Source: CAVZAB01 sp963773155
GTDB lineage: Bacteria; Pseudomonadota; Alphaproteobacteria; Rhizobiales; Beijerinckiaceae
Direction: 5' to 3'
Length of the DNA stretch: 64,000 bases
Assembly: GCA_963773155.1 (NCBI GenBank)
Contig: CAVZAB010000018.1
Coordinates: 1 to 64,000 of the forward strand
Shown: piece after piece, positions 35,236-45,508 of the stretch
How the letters are laid out: each line of letters begins with the position of its first letter
Numbering within the stretch: position 1 is the stretch's first letter
Translations under genes and position numbers: made by a program
Notes under the pieces: generated by a model
The model's input: the letters and a program-made list of their open reading frames with translations, nothing else
Database searches by the model: none
What the model was told of the DNA's origin: nothing

Positions 35236-36549
35236 TCAGGCCGGCCCGGCCGGCCCCGGCTGCAACGCGGCGCGGCGACGGTCAATCGTGTGCCGCGCGT
35301 GGTTGACCGCAACCGAAAAGATGTTCGGATCGATGGCGTTCGTCGTCTGCAGATTGACAAACCAGGCCACGATGGCATTCAGGTCCTTTTCCATTGCGTC
35401 GAGCGCGGGCCCTTTCGCGTCATAAGACTGTTCCGCAATTTCGAGAAGCCGGCTAATCCGGGTCGCTTCGGCGTCCGATTTCTTGCGGTGGCGATGGCCA
35501 GCCAACAAAGCGATGGCCGAACCCAGCACGCTGAGCAGCATTCCGCCGAGATAAAAATACTGCTGAAATTCATCGAGGAAGCTCTGTTCGCCGTTGTTCA
35601 AATAGGCGGCAACGCCGGGATGAACCGGCAGCAGAGGGTTCTTGTCGTCTGGATCTGGCGCCTCGATCCCAGCCGCCGCCGGTGTCTCGGCCAGCAGTTT
35701 TGCTTTGTTTGTAAACAGGGTTTGGCCAATCGCGCCGGCGGTCAGGGCGAGCATGGTCTGTGATGCAACCAGCCGATAGGTAATGGCCAAAGTCGTGACC
35801 GTGTCGTCGGGAGTAGGCGGCTTGCCGCGAAACGCGCCCGCCGGAACATCGATAGATTCGAAGGCGGGAAAGCGCGCGTTGATGGCATCGGCCTCGTCAA
35901 ACGCCAGAATGCCGGGCGAACCTTTGGTCGCCTTGGCAATGGCGGCGACCACATCAACCACCTCGCCGGGCCCCATCGGGCCGATGGCCAGTACCGCTGC
36001 AACATGCTTGTCATGGACCGCTTGGCCAATGTCGGCAATCGGCAGGACCACGCGCTTCACAGCTTTGGCCGGGATGTTGTAATAGCTCAGAATACTGTCA
36101 AAGGCACTGGTGTTGTAACCCTGCAAGGGCCCTTCGGGGATCGCTATCGTCTTGCCGTCGAGGCCGGCGAATTTGTCGATCGACGAATTGGGCGCCAACA
36201 CGAGGGCGACCACGTCGCGACGCAAGATTGCGATCGTTTGCCCATTGGTTGGCGGCGTCACGTCGGAACGCACAACCGCCAGATCGGTCTTACCGTCCTC
36301 GAGTGCTTTTGCGGAGGCCGTCAGATCGGCCGCCTGAACGACCTCGAAATGAGCGCGCGGATGCTCGGCTGCGGAGACTTTGAGGAAGGCATTGACCAGG
36401 CGCTGCGACCCGATGCCCGGCATGCCAGTCGTCAGTCGCAATGTCACGTGCGGCCGCAGAAAAAGCAGGGCCGCAGCCACGGCCCCCGCGAGCAGCAGGG
36501 CGCCGATGATCAAAAGCACAGGGGCGCGTGGCAACCGCAATCCGAACAT
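35236..36549 (-). CDS. TAXI-family TRAP transporter solute-binding protein
   Basis: The 437-residue protein has an N-terminal membrane anchor (about residues 8-28), a periplasmic substrate-binding domain (LRLTTGMPGIGSQRLVNAFL, DLAVVRSDVTPPTNGQTIAI, GLDGKTIAIPEGPLQGYN), a second membrane segment near residue 350 (LGGMLLSVLGSAIALLAGH) and a cytoplasmic tail. The C-terminal membrane segment plus tail is an extension not found in simple TAXI receptors. No TRAP permease gene is in the window. ATG 36549 precedes the anchor; ribosome site is weak (GAGAGA). It is intact, unlike the TAXI relic at 4919-6142. Confidence 0.85.
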   Translation of the reverse strand: MFGLRLPRAPVLLIIGALLLAGAVAAALLFLRPHVTLRLTTGMPGIGSQRLVNAFLKVSAAEHPRAHFEVVQAADLTASAKALEDGKTDLAVVRSDVTPPTNGQTIAILRRDVVALVLAPNSSIDKFAGLDGKTIAIPEGPLQGYNTSAFDSILSYYNIPAKAVKRVVLPIADIGQAVHDKHVAAVLAIGPMGPGEVVDVVAAIAKATKGSPGILAFDEADAINARFPAFESIDVPAGAFRGKPPTPDDTVTTLAITYRLVASQTMLALTAGAIGQTLFTNKAKLLAETPAAAGIEAPDPDDKNPLLPVHPGVAAYLNNGEQSFLDEFQQYFYLGGMLLSVLGSAIALLAGHRHRKKSDAEATRISRLLEIAEQSYDAKGPALDAMEKDLNAIVAWFVNLQTTNAIDPNIFSVAVNHARHTIDRRRAALQPGPAGPA

Positions 36550-37222
36550 TCTCTCACTTGTCGGGCCGGCGCGACGCGCCGGCAGGTCTAAGCCTTCGCA
36601 CTTTGCTCCCCTGCCTGGCAAGAATTCCCGGTGGCAGATTCAGCGATTGGCTTGCCATCGGTTGCCAAGAGCCGATCAAAGCACCTTTGGGTGAACTCGG
36701 CCCAAACCGGGACGCGCAAATCTATCTAGTGCCTGATGGAACCGATGGTCGGCCGCGGCTTTATTGCCGCGCTCTGTCTTCTTGCCGTCCAGACCGGCGG
36801 GTCGTCGGCGCCGCTGATGCGATATCCGCAAAGTGCCGATTACCGGGCGGCTGCGGCGCTGGAGCGGAGCGTTCAACACTCGTGATGCCGGGCATGTGCG
36901 ACCATTCGCCGCCTAATCTGGTAGCGACGATGCCCAATGCAATCGAGGACAGGCGTGACGCGCTCTGCGCGAAACTCGATGCGGCAGGCGAGGCCCAATT
37001 TGCAGGTCCATTACGGCATTCCCGACATCCGGGTGATCATCGTATCCGGGGATCTCGCCGTCTGGCCGTTTTGAACGCTGACAACCCGCATGGGGGAGCA
37101 TCGAGCCCGGAGTCGATATTCTTCAGACGCAAAGGGATGACCGCTGGTCGATTGAACGATTTCTCGCGTTCACCCGCAAGCCCACCGAGACTCTCTGATC
37201 CGTCCATGCATGAAACTCCGGT
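36550..37222. other. Decayed region with possible ketosteroid-isomerase-like remnant
   Basis: No intact gene. On the plus strand, VGRGFIAALCLLAVQTGGSS (from about 36750) looks like a signal peptide, and 37110-37198 reads VDILQTQRDDRWSIERFLAF, the style of a SnoaL/DUF4440 C-terminus. Stops and shifts lie between. The assignment is tentative. Confidence 0.3.
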
Positions 37223-38005
37223 TCATGAAAGCGCCGCGGCCAAGAGTCTGGCCGAGACAATGATGAGGATCACGGCAAGGAGAAACCGCAAGCGGCGTTC
37301 TGGCACCCGCGGGGCAATCTGGCTGCCGATCGCAATGCCGGGAATCGACCCGATCAGCAGCGTCACCAGCAGGATGTCGTTGACCGAGCCGATCAACCAA
37401 TGGCCGATGCCCGCGACCAATGTCAACGGCACGGCATGGGCGACGTCGGTTCCGACAATGCGTACGGTCGGATAATTCGGGTAGAGAAAGAGCAGGGCGG
37501 TAACACCGATAGCGCCGGCCCCGACCGACGTGATCGTTACCAGGAACCCGAGTGCCGCGCCGGTCAGAATGGTTCCGACAATTTCGCGCCTGTGATCGGT
37601 TGGCCGGCTGCCTCGCAGCCTGTACAGCCATTGCGTCGCGACGATAAGCACCGCCGTGAGGAGCAGCGCGACAGCTAGCAGAAGTGTGATGAACGTGTTG
37701 ATGGACGAGCGCATCGGGCCGAGCCTCGACAGCACCGCAAGTGTCGCCGCGGCGGCCGGCACGCTGCCTGTTGCGAGCCGGCCGACAACGCGCCAGGCGA
37801 CATTCCGCCGAAGGCCATGAATGAGAGATCCGACGCCCTTGGTGACGGTCGCATAGAGGAGATCGGTGCCGACTGCCGTTACCGGATGAACGCCAAAGAG
37901 CAGGACGAGTATTGGGGTCATCAGCGCGCCGCCGCCGACCCCCGTCAATCCGACTATGAAACCAACAGCCGCACCCGATGCGACAAAAAGCGGGTCGATC
38001 GTCAT
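37223..38005 (-). CDS. TauE/SafE-family membrane transporter
   Basis: The 260-residue protein is very hydrophobic, with about seven to eight membrane segments arranged as two repeats, each beginning with a glycine-rich motif: GFIVGLTGVGGGALMTPIL near residue 15 and GFLVTITSVGAGAIGVTALL near residue 155. TauE/SafE proteins export sulfite, sulfoacetate or other organic anions. No sulfur-metabolism genes are adjacent, so the substrate is open. ATG 38005 gives a normal N-terminus. Confidence 0.92.
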   Translation of the reverse strand: MTIDPLFVASGAAVGFIVGLTGVGGGALMTPILVLLFGVHPVTAVGTDLLYATVTKGVGSLIHGLRRNVAWRVVGRLATGSVPAAAATLAVLSRLGPMRSSINTFITLLLAVALLLTAVLIVATQWLYRLRGSRPTDHRREIVGTILTGAALGFLVTITSVGAGAIGVTALLFLYPNYPTVRIVGTDVAHAVPLTLVAGIGHWLIGSVNDILLVTLLIGSIPGIAIGSQIAPRVPERRLRFLLAVILIIVSARLLAAALS

Positions 38006-38225
38006 GTCAGCCGAATCCGATCATCAGACCTCGACCGAGCCTGCCCGCCCGAATGAGCGGCGATCGGCCGGGTCGTCATTTTTGCTGCGCTTCGATTCAA
38101 CGCCTCACAGCGACATCGGCGACGGATAGTCGAGGCACATTGGTCGAATATGCGCCTCGCTCTCCAAGCACGGTCTTGTTGCCCCCTTGTGCAAAAGACG
38201 GGCGCCTCGCGGGCAAGGCGACCGC

Positions 38226-39167
38226 TCAGTGCAGGAATTTCAGATATTGCGCAACGAAATCCAGGCCGACGCTCTTGGCATAGGCGTCGATCAGCCGCTT
38301 GGTGATCGGACCGGGCACCTTGCCGTCGGCAACCGGCGCACCGTTGAAGCTGCTGACCGGCAAAATGCACAGGCTCGTCGAGGTCAGGAACATTTCCTCG
38401 GCATTGGCAGCGTCAAACAGATCAATGTCGCCTTGCCAACAGGTAAGGCCCAATTGTTTGGCCATGTCGATAGTCATCTGGCGGCTGACGCCAGGCAGCA
38501 CATAGCGCTCGGAAGGCGTGAAGAGCGCGCCATCCCTGACAATGAAGACGTTGCTGCCCAATCCCTCGGCAAGATTGCCGTTCTCATCGAGAAGCAGCGC
38601 CCAGGCGTCGGGATTTAGCGCCTTCACCGGCCGCTCCGCCACGATCATATTGAGATAATTGTGGGTCTTGGCGCGCGGCGACAGCATCGAGGGTGCGACC
38701 CGCCGGGCCGTCGTGGTCATAACCACGCCGCCGTCGCGGAACATGTGCGCCCGCTCGGCAAGCGGCAGCGGCAGAACCTCGATGACCACATTCGGTCCGG
38801 TATGCTCCCAGCCTTCGTCGCCGACCGCATCAACGCCGCGACTGACCCGCTGGCCAACCCACCAATCGCCGATCGGCGGCCGCAGATGCTCGTTGCGCTC
38901 GACGACCGCCTTGCTATGGGCGATCATTTCGCTCGGCCCGATGCCGGGATCGATTTGCAGATAGCGCAGAGAACGGTAGAAACGGTCGATATGTTCCTTC
39001 AGCCGGAAGGGCTTGCCCGCGAAGGTCCTGGTCATGTCGAAGGCGCCATCGCCATATTTCCAGCTGCGATCGCGGAACGGGATCATGACCTGGCCCTCCG
39101 GCATGAATTTGCCATTAAACCAGGCAATGCGCTGATTGCTGAGCCGTTGGGCCACCCGCTCCTCCAT
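38226..39167 (-). CDS. Class IV (branched-chain type) aminotransferase
   Basis: The protein has the fold-type IV PLP pattern: WFNGKFMPEGQVMIPFRDRS, the catalytic lysine in RAKTHNYLNMIVAE and the cofactor-binding NLAEGLGSNVFIVRDG and TSTSLCILPVSSFNG segments. It is closer to branched-chain or D-amino-acid/4-amino-4-deoxychorismate lyase-like enzymes than to a confirmed IlvE, so no symbol is given. ATG 39167 has GGACGAG upstream; GTG 39179 would add four residues. About 313 residues, intact. Confidence 0.9.
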   Translation of the reverse strand: MEERVAQRLSNQRIAWFNGKFMPEGQVMIPFRDRSWKYGDGAFDMTRTFAGKPFRLKEHIDRFYRSLRYLQIDPGIGPSEMIAHSKAVVERNEHLRPPIGDWWVGQRVSRGVDAVGDEGWEHTGPNVVIEVLPLPLAERAHMFRDGGVVMTTTARRVAPSMLSPRAKTHNYLNMIVAERPVKALNPDAWALLLDENGNLAEGLGSNVFIVRDGALFTPSERYVLPGVSRQMTIDMAKQLGLTCWQGDIDLFDAANAEEMFLTSTSLCILPVSSFNGAPVADGKVPGPITKRLIDAYAKSVGLDFVAQYLKFLH

Positions 39168-39354
39168 CTCGTCCAACACGGGTCAGCATAGCAGCGGCCG
39201 GATGACTTTGAAACGGCGCGCTCCGGATAGCGGTCGCCAAACGAGCCCTCAAGCAAACTTAGGCCGCCGCCCACACGGGCCGAAAGGTCTTGTCAACCCA
39301 TGCCCGGGCGTATTGGATAGGATGGTGTGATAAAAATGCCGGGGGTCGAAACGC

Positions 39355-40731
39355 ATGGCGCATGACAAGAGAATCGTCAAACACGAAGAGCGAATTGCCG
39401 AGCTCCGCCAGAGCGTGCCGGATTGGATCAAGCGCCTGGAGCGGCCGAGCACCCCGGCGGTTATCCCGAAATTCGGGCCGCTTGAAGGCATCCGCGCGGT
39501 GGGAACGGGCGTTCTTATTGCACAGCCCTATATTGGCACCAAATTGGCGGAATTCGGCGCCGAAGTGATTCATGTCGAGCGGCCTGGCGGCGACACTTTC
39601 CGGACGACAGCCCCGCTTTTGACGCGCGGCCCGCGGGAACACGGCTGCGACGAGGCGGAAGTCACCAAGAACAAATTGTCGATGGGGCTCAATTTGAAAC
39701 AGGCCCGCGGCATCGAACTTTTGATGGCGCTGTGGAAAATCTCCGACATCTGGATGGAATCCTCGGCGCCCGGTACCATGGAGCGGGCGGGATTGAGCAA
39801 TGAGCTAGCCCTGGCAATCAACCCTAGCCTGGTCATCGTCAGAGTGAGCACCTACGGCCAGTTCGGCAAAGAGGAGTATCTCGGCCGCCCCGGCTACGAC
39901 GCGCTGGCCCAGGCCTATGGCGGCATGATGAATGTCACCGGCGACCCCAGCGGCCCGCCGCAACGGGCCAAGGTCTTCACCGGCGATTATCTGACCGCGC
40001 TGACCGGTTGGGCCTCGACGATGATGGCGCTGTGGGAGGTCAAGAAGTCCGGCCGTGGCCAGGTGATCGACCTCGCGCAATACGAGGCCGTGGCCCAGAC
40101 CCAGGGCAATTGCTTGCCGCTTTATACCGGACAAGGCGTCTTGTATGGACACACCGGCAATAAAGCCCCAGGCTTTCAGCCCTACGACACGTTCAAATGC
40201 GCGGACGGCTGGATCTTCATCGGCGCGCTCGGAGGCGCCATCTATGCCCGGGTTCCGAAATTCCTCGGCCTCGATCCGCAGACCTACTCCTTCGAGGCTT
40301 GTTCGAGGGATGCCGCCGCCGTCAATTCCGAGAAGGGCAGAGAACTTGACCGAAAGCTGCGCGACTATTGCGCAACGCGCAGCTGCCTCGAAGTCGAAAC
40401 CGCGCTGAACAAAGCCCAGATCGGCTGCGCACGGGTGTACAACACACAAGATCAATATGCCGACGAGCATTACAACATGCGGGAAATGACGGTGCCCGTG
40501 CTCGATCGGCAATCCGGCGTTCCCATCCGAGTCTATGGTGTCGTCCCCAAAATGTCGCTCACCCCCGGACGGATTTGGCGCGGAGCGCCCTCGATCGGCG
40601 ATGATACGAACGAGATTTTGTCAAAAATGCTGGGTTTGTCGGCGTCGGAGATCGAGAATCTCTATGGGGAAGACGTTGTGCACCGGACCGAACCGTTTAC
40701 CACGCCGCAGGTTGAGGCGGTCCACCCCTAA
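39355..40731 (+). CDS. CaiB/BaiF-family CoA transferase
   Basis: The 458-residue class III CoA transferase includes TKLAEFGAEVIHVERPGGDT, NKLSMGLNLKQARGIELLMA, RPGYDALAQAYGGMMNVTGD and a GRIWRGAPSIGDDTNEILSK C-terminus. Such enzymes move CoA between carboxylic acids without free energy input; substrates include formate/oxalate, carnitine and aryl acids and cannot be told here. Its stop is 17 bp before the FAD-linked oxidase start, so the two form an operon. An acyl-CoA route for the oxidase product is a reasonable guess only. Confidence 0.9.
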   Translation: MAHDKRIVKHEERIAELRQSVPDWIKRLERPSTPAVIPKFGPLEGIRAVGTGVLIAQPYIGTKLAEFGAEVIHVERPGGDTFRTTAPLLTRGPREHGCDEAEVTKNKLSMGLNLKQARGIELLMALWKISDIWMESSAPGTMERAGLSNELALAINPSLVIVRVSTYGQFGKEEYLGRPGYDALAQAYGGMMNVTGDPSGPPQRAKVFTGDYLTALTGWASTMMALWEVKKSGRGQVIDLAQYEAVAQTQGNCLPLYTGQGVLYGHTGNKAPGFQPYDTFKCADGWIFIGALGGAIYARVPKFLGLDPQTYSFEACSRDAAAVNSEKGRELDRKLRDYCATRSCLEVETALNKAQIGCARVYNTQDQYADEHYNMREMTVPVLDRQSGVPIRVYGVVPKMSLTPGRIWRGAPSIGDDTNEILSKMLGLSASEIENLYGEDVVHRTEPFTTPQVEAVHP

Positions 40732-40748
40732 CGTCGCCGGAGTGGGTC

Positions 40749-42342
40749 ATGCATGCGACTAGGCTGAAGCATTACGGCTGGGGTCGCCAAGGCGAAGGGA
40801 TGACAGCGTCTGAAAAGGCTTTCGTCCTCGCCCGCTATCACGAGAAATTCGGCGCAGCGGCTTTTTTGGACCTGCCGCTGGCGAAACTCGAGGCGGTGGC
40901 GCTGCGCAATCCGCGTATCGCGCCTCCGAAATCGCTCGAATCCCTGTGTTCGACGGCCCGCCACGATCGGGCGGCCCACACCTACGGCAAATCCTACCCC
41001 GACTACGTCCGCTCGATGTTTGGCCAATATGATTGCGCTCCCGACATCGTGGCCTATCCCCGCAGCGAGGCCGAGATTTCAGCGATCATGGATTGGGCCG
41101 GAAGCCTCGGCGCCTCGCTCGTCCCCTTCGGCGGCGGTTCGAGTGTGTGCGGCGGCGTCGAACATCCAATCGATGGCCCGCATAAAGCGGCGATAACGCT
41201 TGACCTGTGCCAGCTCGACGCGGTGCTGGAGGTCGATCCGACATCGCGGGCCGCTCGGATCGAGGCGGGCGTGTTCGGGCCAGCCCTCGAGGGCCAGTTG
41301 AAGCCGCATGGACTAACGTTGCGTCACTTTCCTCAGAGTTTCGAATATTCGACGCTTGGCGGCTGGATTGCAACGCGCTCCGGCGGTCATTTTGCCAGCC
41401 TGTACACCCATATCGACGATCTCGTCGAAAGCCTGCGGATCGTTACCCCAAGCGGCGTGCTCGAGACCCGCCGGCTGCCCGGATCGGGGGCAGGACCAAG
41501 TCCCGACCGGTTGTTCATCGGCTCGGAGGGGATCTTCGGCGTTATATCGCAGGCCTGGCTGCGATTGCAGGCACGACCGACACTCCGGATTGGCGGCTCG
41601 GTCGCGTTCAAGACTTTCTTTGCGGCCGCGCGGGCGCTGCGCGCGATTTCCCAAGCCGGCCTCTATCCCTCGAACTGCCGCATATTGGATCCGGCCGAGG
41701 CCTATAATACCGGCGCCGCGGATGGCTCCATTGCGATCATGGTGCTCGGCTTCGAATTCGGGGGATCATCCGCTCGATGCGTGGATGAAGCGGGCGCTTG
41801 AATGCTGCGCGGATCATGGCGGCAGCCTCGAGGCCGGCGCGGCCGGTGCGCCGGGCGAGGGGGCGGCAGCCTTGTGGCGGCGGGCGTTTATCCGGATGCC
41901 GTATGCGCGGGAATTCCTGACCCCGGCTGGGGTGATCAACGACACGTTCGAAACGGCGATCACCTGGGAACGTTTCGAGCTTTTACACGATGCGGTCAAG
42001 CTCGCAACGGAGCAAGCGATACTGGCCGCGACCGGCACCAAGGGCGAGGTGACCTGCCGCATCACCCACGTCTATCCGGACGGCCCCGCCCCTTATTTCT
42101 CCTTCCACGCGCTCGCTCGCGCCGGGGCTCTGATCGAGCAATGGCGGGCGATCAAGACCTCGGCCAGCGAGGCGCTGCTGGCGGCCGGCGGAACGATCAC
42201 CCACCATCATGCGGTCGGCCGCGATCACCGCCCCTGGTATGACCGGCAGCGGCCCGTCTTGTTTGCCGAGGCCTTACGGGCGGCCAAGCGGGTGCTTGAC
42301 CCGCTCGGCATGATGAATCCCGGCGTGTTGATCGAAGTCTGA
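40749..42342 (+). CDS. FAD-linked oxidase (alkyl-DHAP synthase-like), one frameshift
   Basis: The start LKHYGWGRQGEGMTASEKAF and CAPDIVAYPRSEAEISAIMD are characteristic, and the FAD-binding PFGGGSSVCGGVEHPIDGP and STLGGWIATRSGGHFASLY follow. The frame breaks in a run of five G near 41760; with four it continues GFEFGDHPLDAWMKRALECC and runs to 42342, ending GMMNPGVLIEV. Total is 530 residues, normal for AGPS-like enzymes. The single extra G in a homopolymer suggests a sequence error more than a true pseudogene. Downstream partner of the CoA transferase. Confidence 0.8.
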
Positions 42343-42439
42343 GGCTGGCCGGGCCAGGTTCGAAACCCTGTGCCGCCGCCGATCCGCGGCTTAACCATCC
42401 GCCGGCGCCGGCCGCAGCAAGGGTAGCGCGCGAGCCCGG

Positions 42440-43705
42440 TCACGGCGACAAACCGAGCTGCTCGGCCGCCGCCGCAATTCGTGCCCGCTCCGTCGGATCG
42501 TCAGAGAAGATTTTGAGCGCGCGCTCGAGCGCCTGATTGGCGGCATCCGTGTCCCCCAGCACCGTGCGCGAACGAATAAGCTTGATCCAGCCGTCGGCAT
42601 CGCGCGGCGATTGCGCCAGTCGATTGGCGAGAGACTCCACCATCGCGCGGATCATGGCGGTGCGATCGGAGGGCGGCAATAATTCGGCCCGTCTGATGTC
42701 CTCGGGCTTCGGCCCGCGTTCGTCGCGCGTGGCGCCGGGCGCCGGCGTTTCGGCCATCGCGCTGGCTGGTGGGTCGATGTTGTCGCGGCCGGCCGGCGGC
42801 ATGAATTCGGCAATCCGCTTGGTAAGGTCCGATCCCCAGGCATCGTTCGGGCTGAGATTCTTGAGAAGTTCGTTCCATTCCGTGAAGGCTTGCGCCGTGT
42901 CGCCGGCCTGCTGTTTGGCGAGGCCGGCCAAGAAACGCGCCAGACCGTCCTTGGGATCAAGCCTGAGCGCTTCTTCGACCGCAGCCTTGGCGTCCGGCGT
43001 CACCAAACCATTCTCGGCCTTGGCCAGCGCGTCGGCGCGCGCGCTGTGATAGGCGGCGACTTTGGGATTGAGCTCGATCGCCCGCGCGTAGGCAACCGCG
43101 GCTTCCGTGAAATGGTCCGTGCTATAATAGGACCAGCCCAACGTCCGCCAACCCTCGACGTCCTTGGGATTGCGCTGCAAGCGGGCGACAAGGCGCTGGA
43201 TCATCTCCTCGACCGGCGGTAGAGCGTTGGCCGTGGCTGCCTTGCCAGGTGTGGCGCGCGGCGTTTGCGGCCGCGCTGTCGCAGTGGCCGCGCTCCCAGG
43301 AGCTTCGCCCGTCACCGGTAACGGCGGCGCGGGAGCCGTCAATGCTGTTGCCGGCGGTTCCAGATTGGCGGTCAGCGCGAACAGGGCGATCGAACCGAGC
43401 ACAACGGTGGCGGAGACACCAATAGCCGCCACGGTCTTTTCGGCGCTACTGATACCAGGCAGCGCCGGCTCGTCGAGGGCGTCCGCCGTCAGCAACCGCC
43501 GCTTGATCTCGGCCTTCGCCGAATCCGCCTGGCCCGGCTCGAGTTGCCCTAGCCTCAATTCATTTTCGACCTCTTTCAATTGGTCCCGATAGACCGCCAC
43601 GTCGCCCGACCCCAAACGGCGCCGCTCGAATCGGCGAATAAAAGGCGTCGCCACGATAACCGCTGCGAGCGCCGTCATGCTCGTCAGGACAATCCACAGA
43701 ATCAT
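42440..43705 (-). CDS. ccmI: Cytochrome c maturation protein CcmI
   Basis: The 421-residue protein begins with a membrane segment (MILWIVLTSMTALAAVIVAT), a cytoplasmic loop with YRDQLKEVENELRLGQLEPG, a second membrane segment near residue 95, then a long periplasmic TPR domain (GWRTLGWSYYSTDHFTEAAV). This is CcmI/CycH, the chaperone that delivers apocytochrome c to the haem ligation complex. Its start overlaps the ccmH stop by four bases. It is last in the ccmF-ccmH-ccmI unit here and convergent with the oxidase gene. Confidence 0.92.
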   Translation of the reverse strand: MILWIVLTSMTALAAVIVATPFIRRFERRRLGSGDVAVYRDQLKEVENELRLGQLEPGQADSAKAEIKRRLLTADALDEPALPGISSAEKTVAAIGVSATVVLGSIALFALTANLEPPATALTAPAPPLPVTGEAPGSAATATARPQTPRATPGKAATANALPPVEEMIQRLVARLQRNPKDVEGWRTLGWSYYSTDHFTEAAVAYARAIELNPKVAAYHSARADALAKAENGLVTPDAKAAVEEALRLDPKDGLARFLAGLAKQQAGDTAQAFTEWNELLKNLSPNDAWGSDLTKRIAEFMPPAGRDNIDPPASAMAETPAPGATRDERGPKPEDIRRAELLPPSDRTAMIRAMVESLANRLAQSPRDADGWIKLIRSRTVLGDTDAANQALERALKIFSDDPTERARIAAAAEQLGLSP

Positions 43706-44196
43706 TCCGACCCACTCCTGTTGAGCAGCGCATCGAGCCGCTCCCGTTCTGCCGCCGAAAATTCAATCGGGCTCTCGGTCAACCGGCTTGGCGCCGCCGT
43801 GCGGAAGTAGCGGCTGTAGACCAATCCGGCCACCATTAGGCAGAGGGCGGGGCCAATCCAGAGGGCCAGCGTATCCCATTGCATCGGCGGTTTGAGAAGA
43901 ATGAAATTGCCATAGCGGGCGACCAGATAATCCTTGGCTTGCGCGTCGCTGTCGCCGGCTTTCAGGCGTTCACGCAGCAGCACCCGAAGATCATGGGCAA
44001 GCGGCGCGTTCGAATCGTCAATGCTCTGGTTTTGACAGACGACACAACGCAATTCCGCGCTCATCGCCCGCGCCCGCGCCTCAAGCGTCGGATCGCTCAA
44101 CATTTCGTCCGGTGCTACGGCGCCGGCCGGTCCGCACAGGCAGCATGCCAGAGCGGCAAGCCTGGCGAGCCTCCCGAATCCCCTGAGCCGCCGCAT
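43702..44196 (-). CDS. ccmH: Cytochrome c maturation protein CcmH
   Basis: The protein carries the thioredoxin-like motif LRCVVCQNQSI (C-x2-C) that reduces apocytochrome cysteines, preceded by a signal peptide and followed by a C-terminal membrane segment (WIGPALCLMVAGLVYSRYF). ATG 44196 has GGAGG upstream and starts the signal peptide. An alternative ATG at 44235 overlaps the ccmF stop as ATGA, which would give translational coupling and 13 more residues. 164 residues from 44196. Confidence 0.92.
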   Translation of the reverse strand: MRRLRGFGRLARLAALACCLCGPAGAVAPDEMLSDPTLEARARAMSAELRCVVCQNQSIDDSNAPLAHDLRVLLRERLKAGDSDAQAKDYLVARYGNFILLKPPMQWDTLALWIGPALCLMVAGLVYSRYFRTAAPSRLTESPIEFSAAERERLDALLNRSGSE

Positions 44197-44231
44197 CCTC
44201 GACCCTCCACTTGCGTCAGCTTCAGGAAAGT

Positions 44232-45508
44232 TCATTGCGCGGCGGCCAGCGCCATTGGGCGGGCGGTGCGTTGCGGCGCGCCGACCCGCAGCCGCCGATC
44301 GGTGAGCGACACCAGGCCGCCCAGCGCCATGGTCAGGGCACCGATCCACACCAGGGGCATGAAGGGATGGTAGTAGAACCGCACGGTCCAGCCGCCGGCG
44401 CCATCGGGATCGCCGAGCGCCACATAGAGATTGGAAAAGAGGTTAGTGCGGATACCGGCAGCGGTCGTTTGCTGTTCGCGCACAGGATAGAAGCGCCGCT
44501 CGCTGAACAGGCGAGCGACGTGGCGGCCTTGGCGGGAGATGTCGAAATTGCCGCGCTCCGCCTCGTAATTCGGGCCGGCGACAGTGCCGACGGAACGCAG
44601 ATACACGTCGTAGCCGGAAAGGTGCAAGGTCTGGCCAGGCTGCAATTGCTCGATTTTCTCGCTCGCCCAAGCCGTCATGCCGGTAATGCCGGCCACCACA
44701 ATGCCGACGCCCGCATGGGCGATGACAAGCCCGTAAAAGGCGCGTGGTGTATTGGCGGCAAGCCGGATCGAGGTCGCCAGCGGAACGCTGCCCAGCTCGA
44801 ATGCGCTGGACCAAGGCGATCAGCGAGCCGGCCACGATCCAGCCGGCGATGGCCATGAAAAGCGCCGCCGGTAGGTTGCGGCCGAAGGTCAAAGTCAGCA
44901 CCAGAAAGCCGATGGCCAAGGCGACAACCGCGGCAGGCCGCAACCGCCGCAGCACCGGGAGCGCCGCATCGCGCTTCCATTTGAGCACCGGGCCGATCAC
45001 CATCACCAGCAAGAGTGGAATGACGAGCGGCACAAAGGTTCGAGTATAATAGGGCGGACCGACCGAGATTTTGTCGCTGCCAATGATGTCGATGAAGAGA
45101 GGATAAAAGGTCCCCAAGAAGACCGTGAAAGCAAGCACGCTGAGAAGCGCATTGTTCAAAGTCAGGCCGCTCTCCCGGCTGACGATCGAATAGGGCGTCG
45201 TTGCTTTCAGCTTCGGGGCTCGAATTGCATAGAGCGTCAAGGCGCCGCCCGTCGCAAGCACGATCAGGACCAAAATGAATATGCCGCGGGCCGGATCGAG
45301 CGCAAAGGCATGCACGCTCGTCAGCACGCCCGATCGGACCAGGAACGTACCGATGAGACTGAGCGAGAAGGTGAGGATTCCCAAAAGAATTGTCCAGCTG
45401 ACAAGAGCGTTGCGCCGCTCGACGACCAGAGCCGAATGCAACAGAGCGGTGCCGGAAAGCCAGGGCATCAGCGATGCGTTTTCGACCGGATCCCAAAACC
45501 ACCAGCCA
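44232..45508 (-). pseudogene. ccmF: CcmF haem lyase, 5'-truncated and frameshifted
   Basis: From 45508 the frame begins WGGWWFWDPVENASLMPW, the WWD haem-handling motif, then ALLHSALVVERRNALVSWTI and several membrane segments. The N-terminal ~300 residues of a normal ~650-residue CcmF are missing; sequence changes abruptly to an oppositely oriented oxidoreductase at 45509. A second lesion near 44803 shifts the frame (to ELGSVPLATSIRLAANTPRA and VVAGITGMTAWASEK). Loss of CcmF would abolish c-type cytochrome assembly unless another copy exists, so a misassembly or recent rearrangement must be considered. Confidence 0.85.
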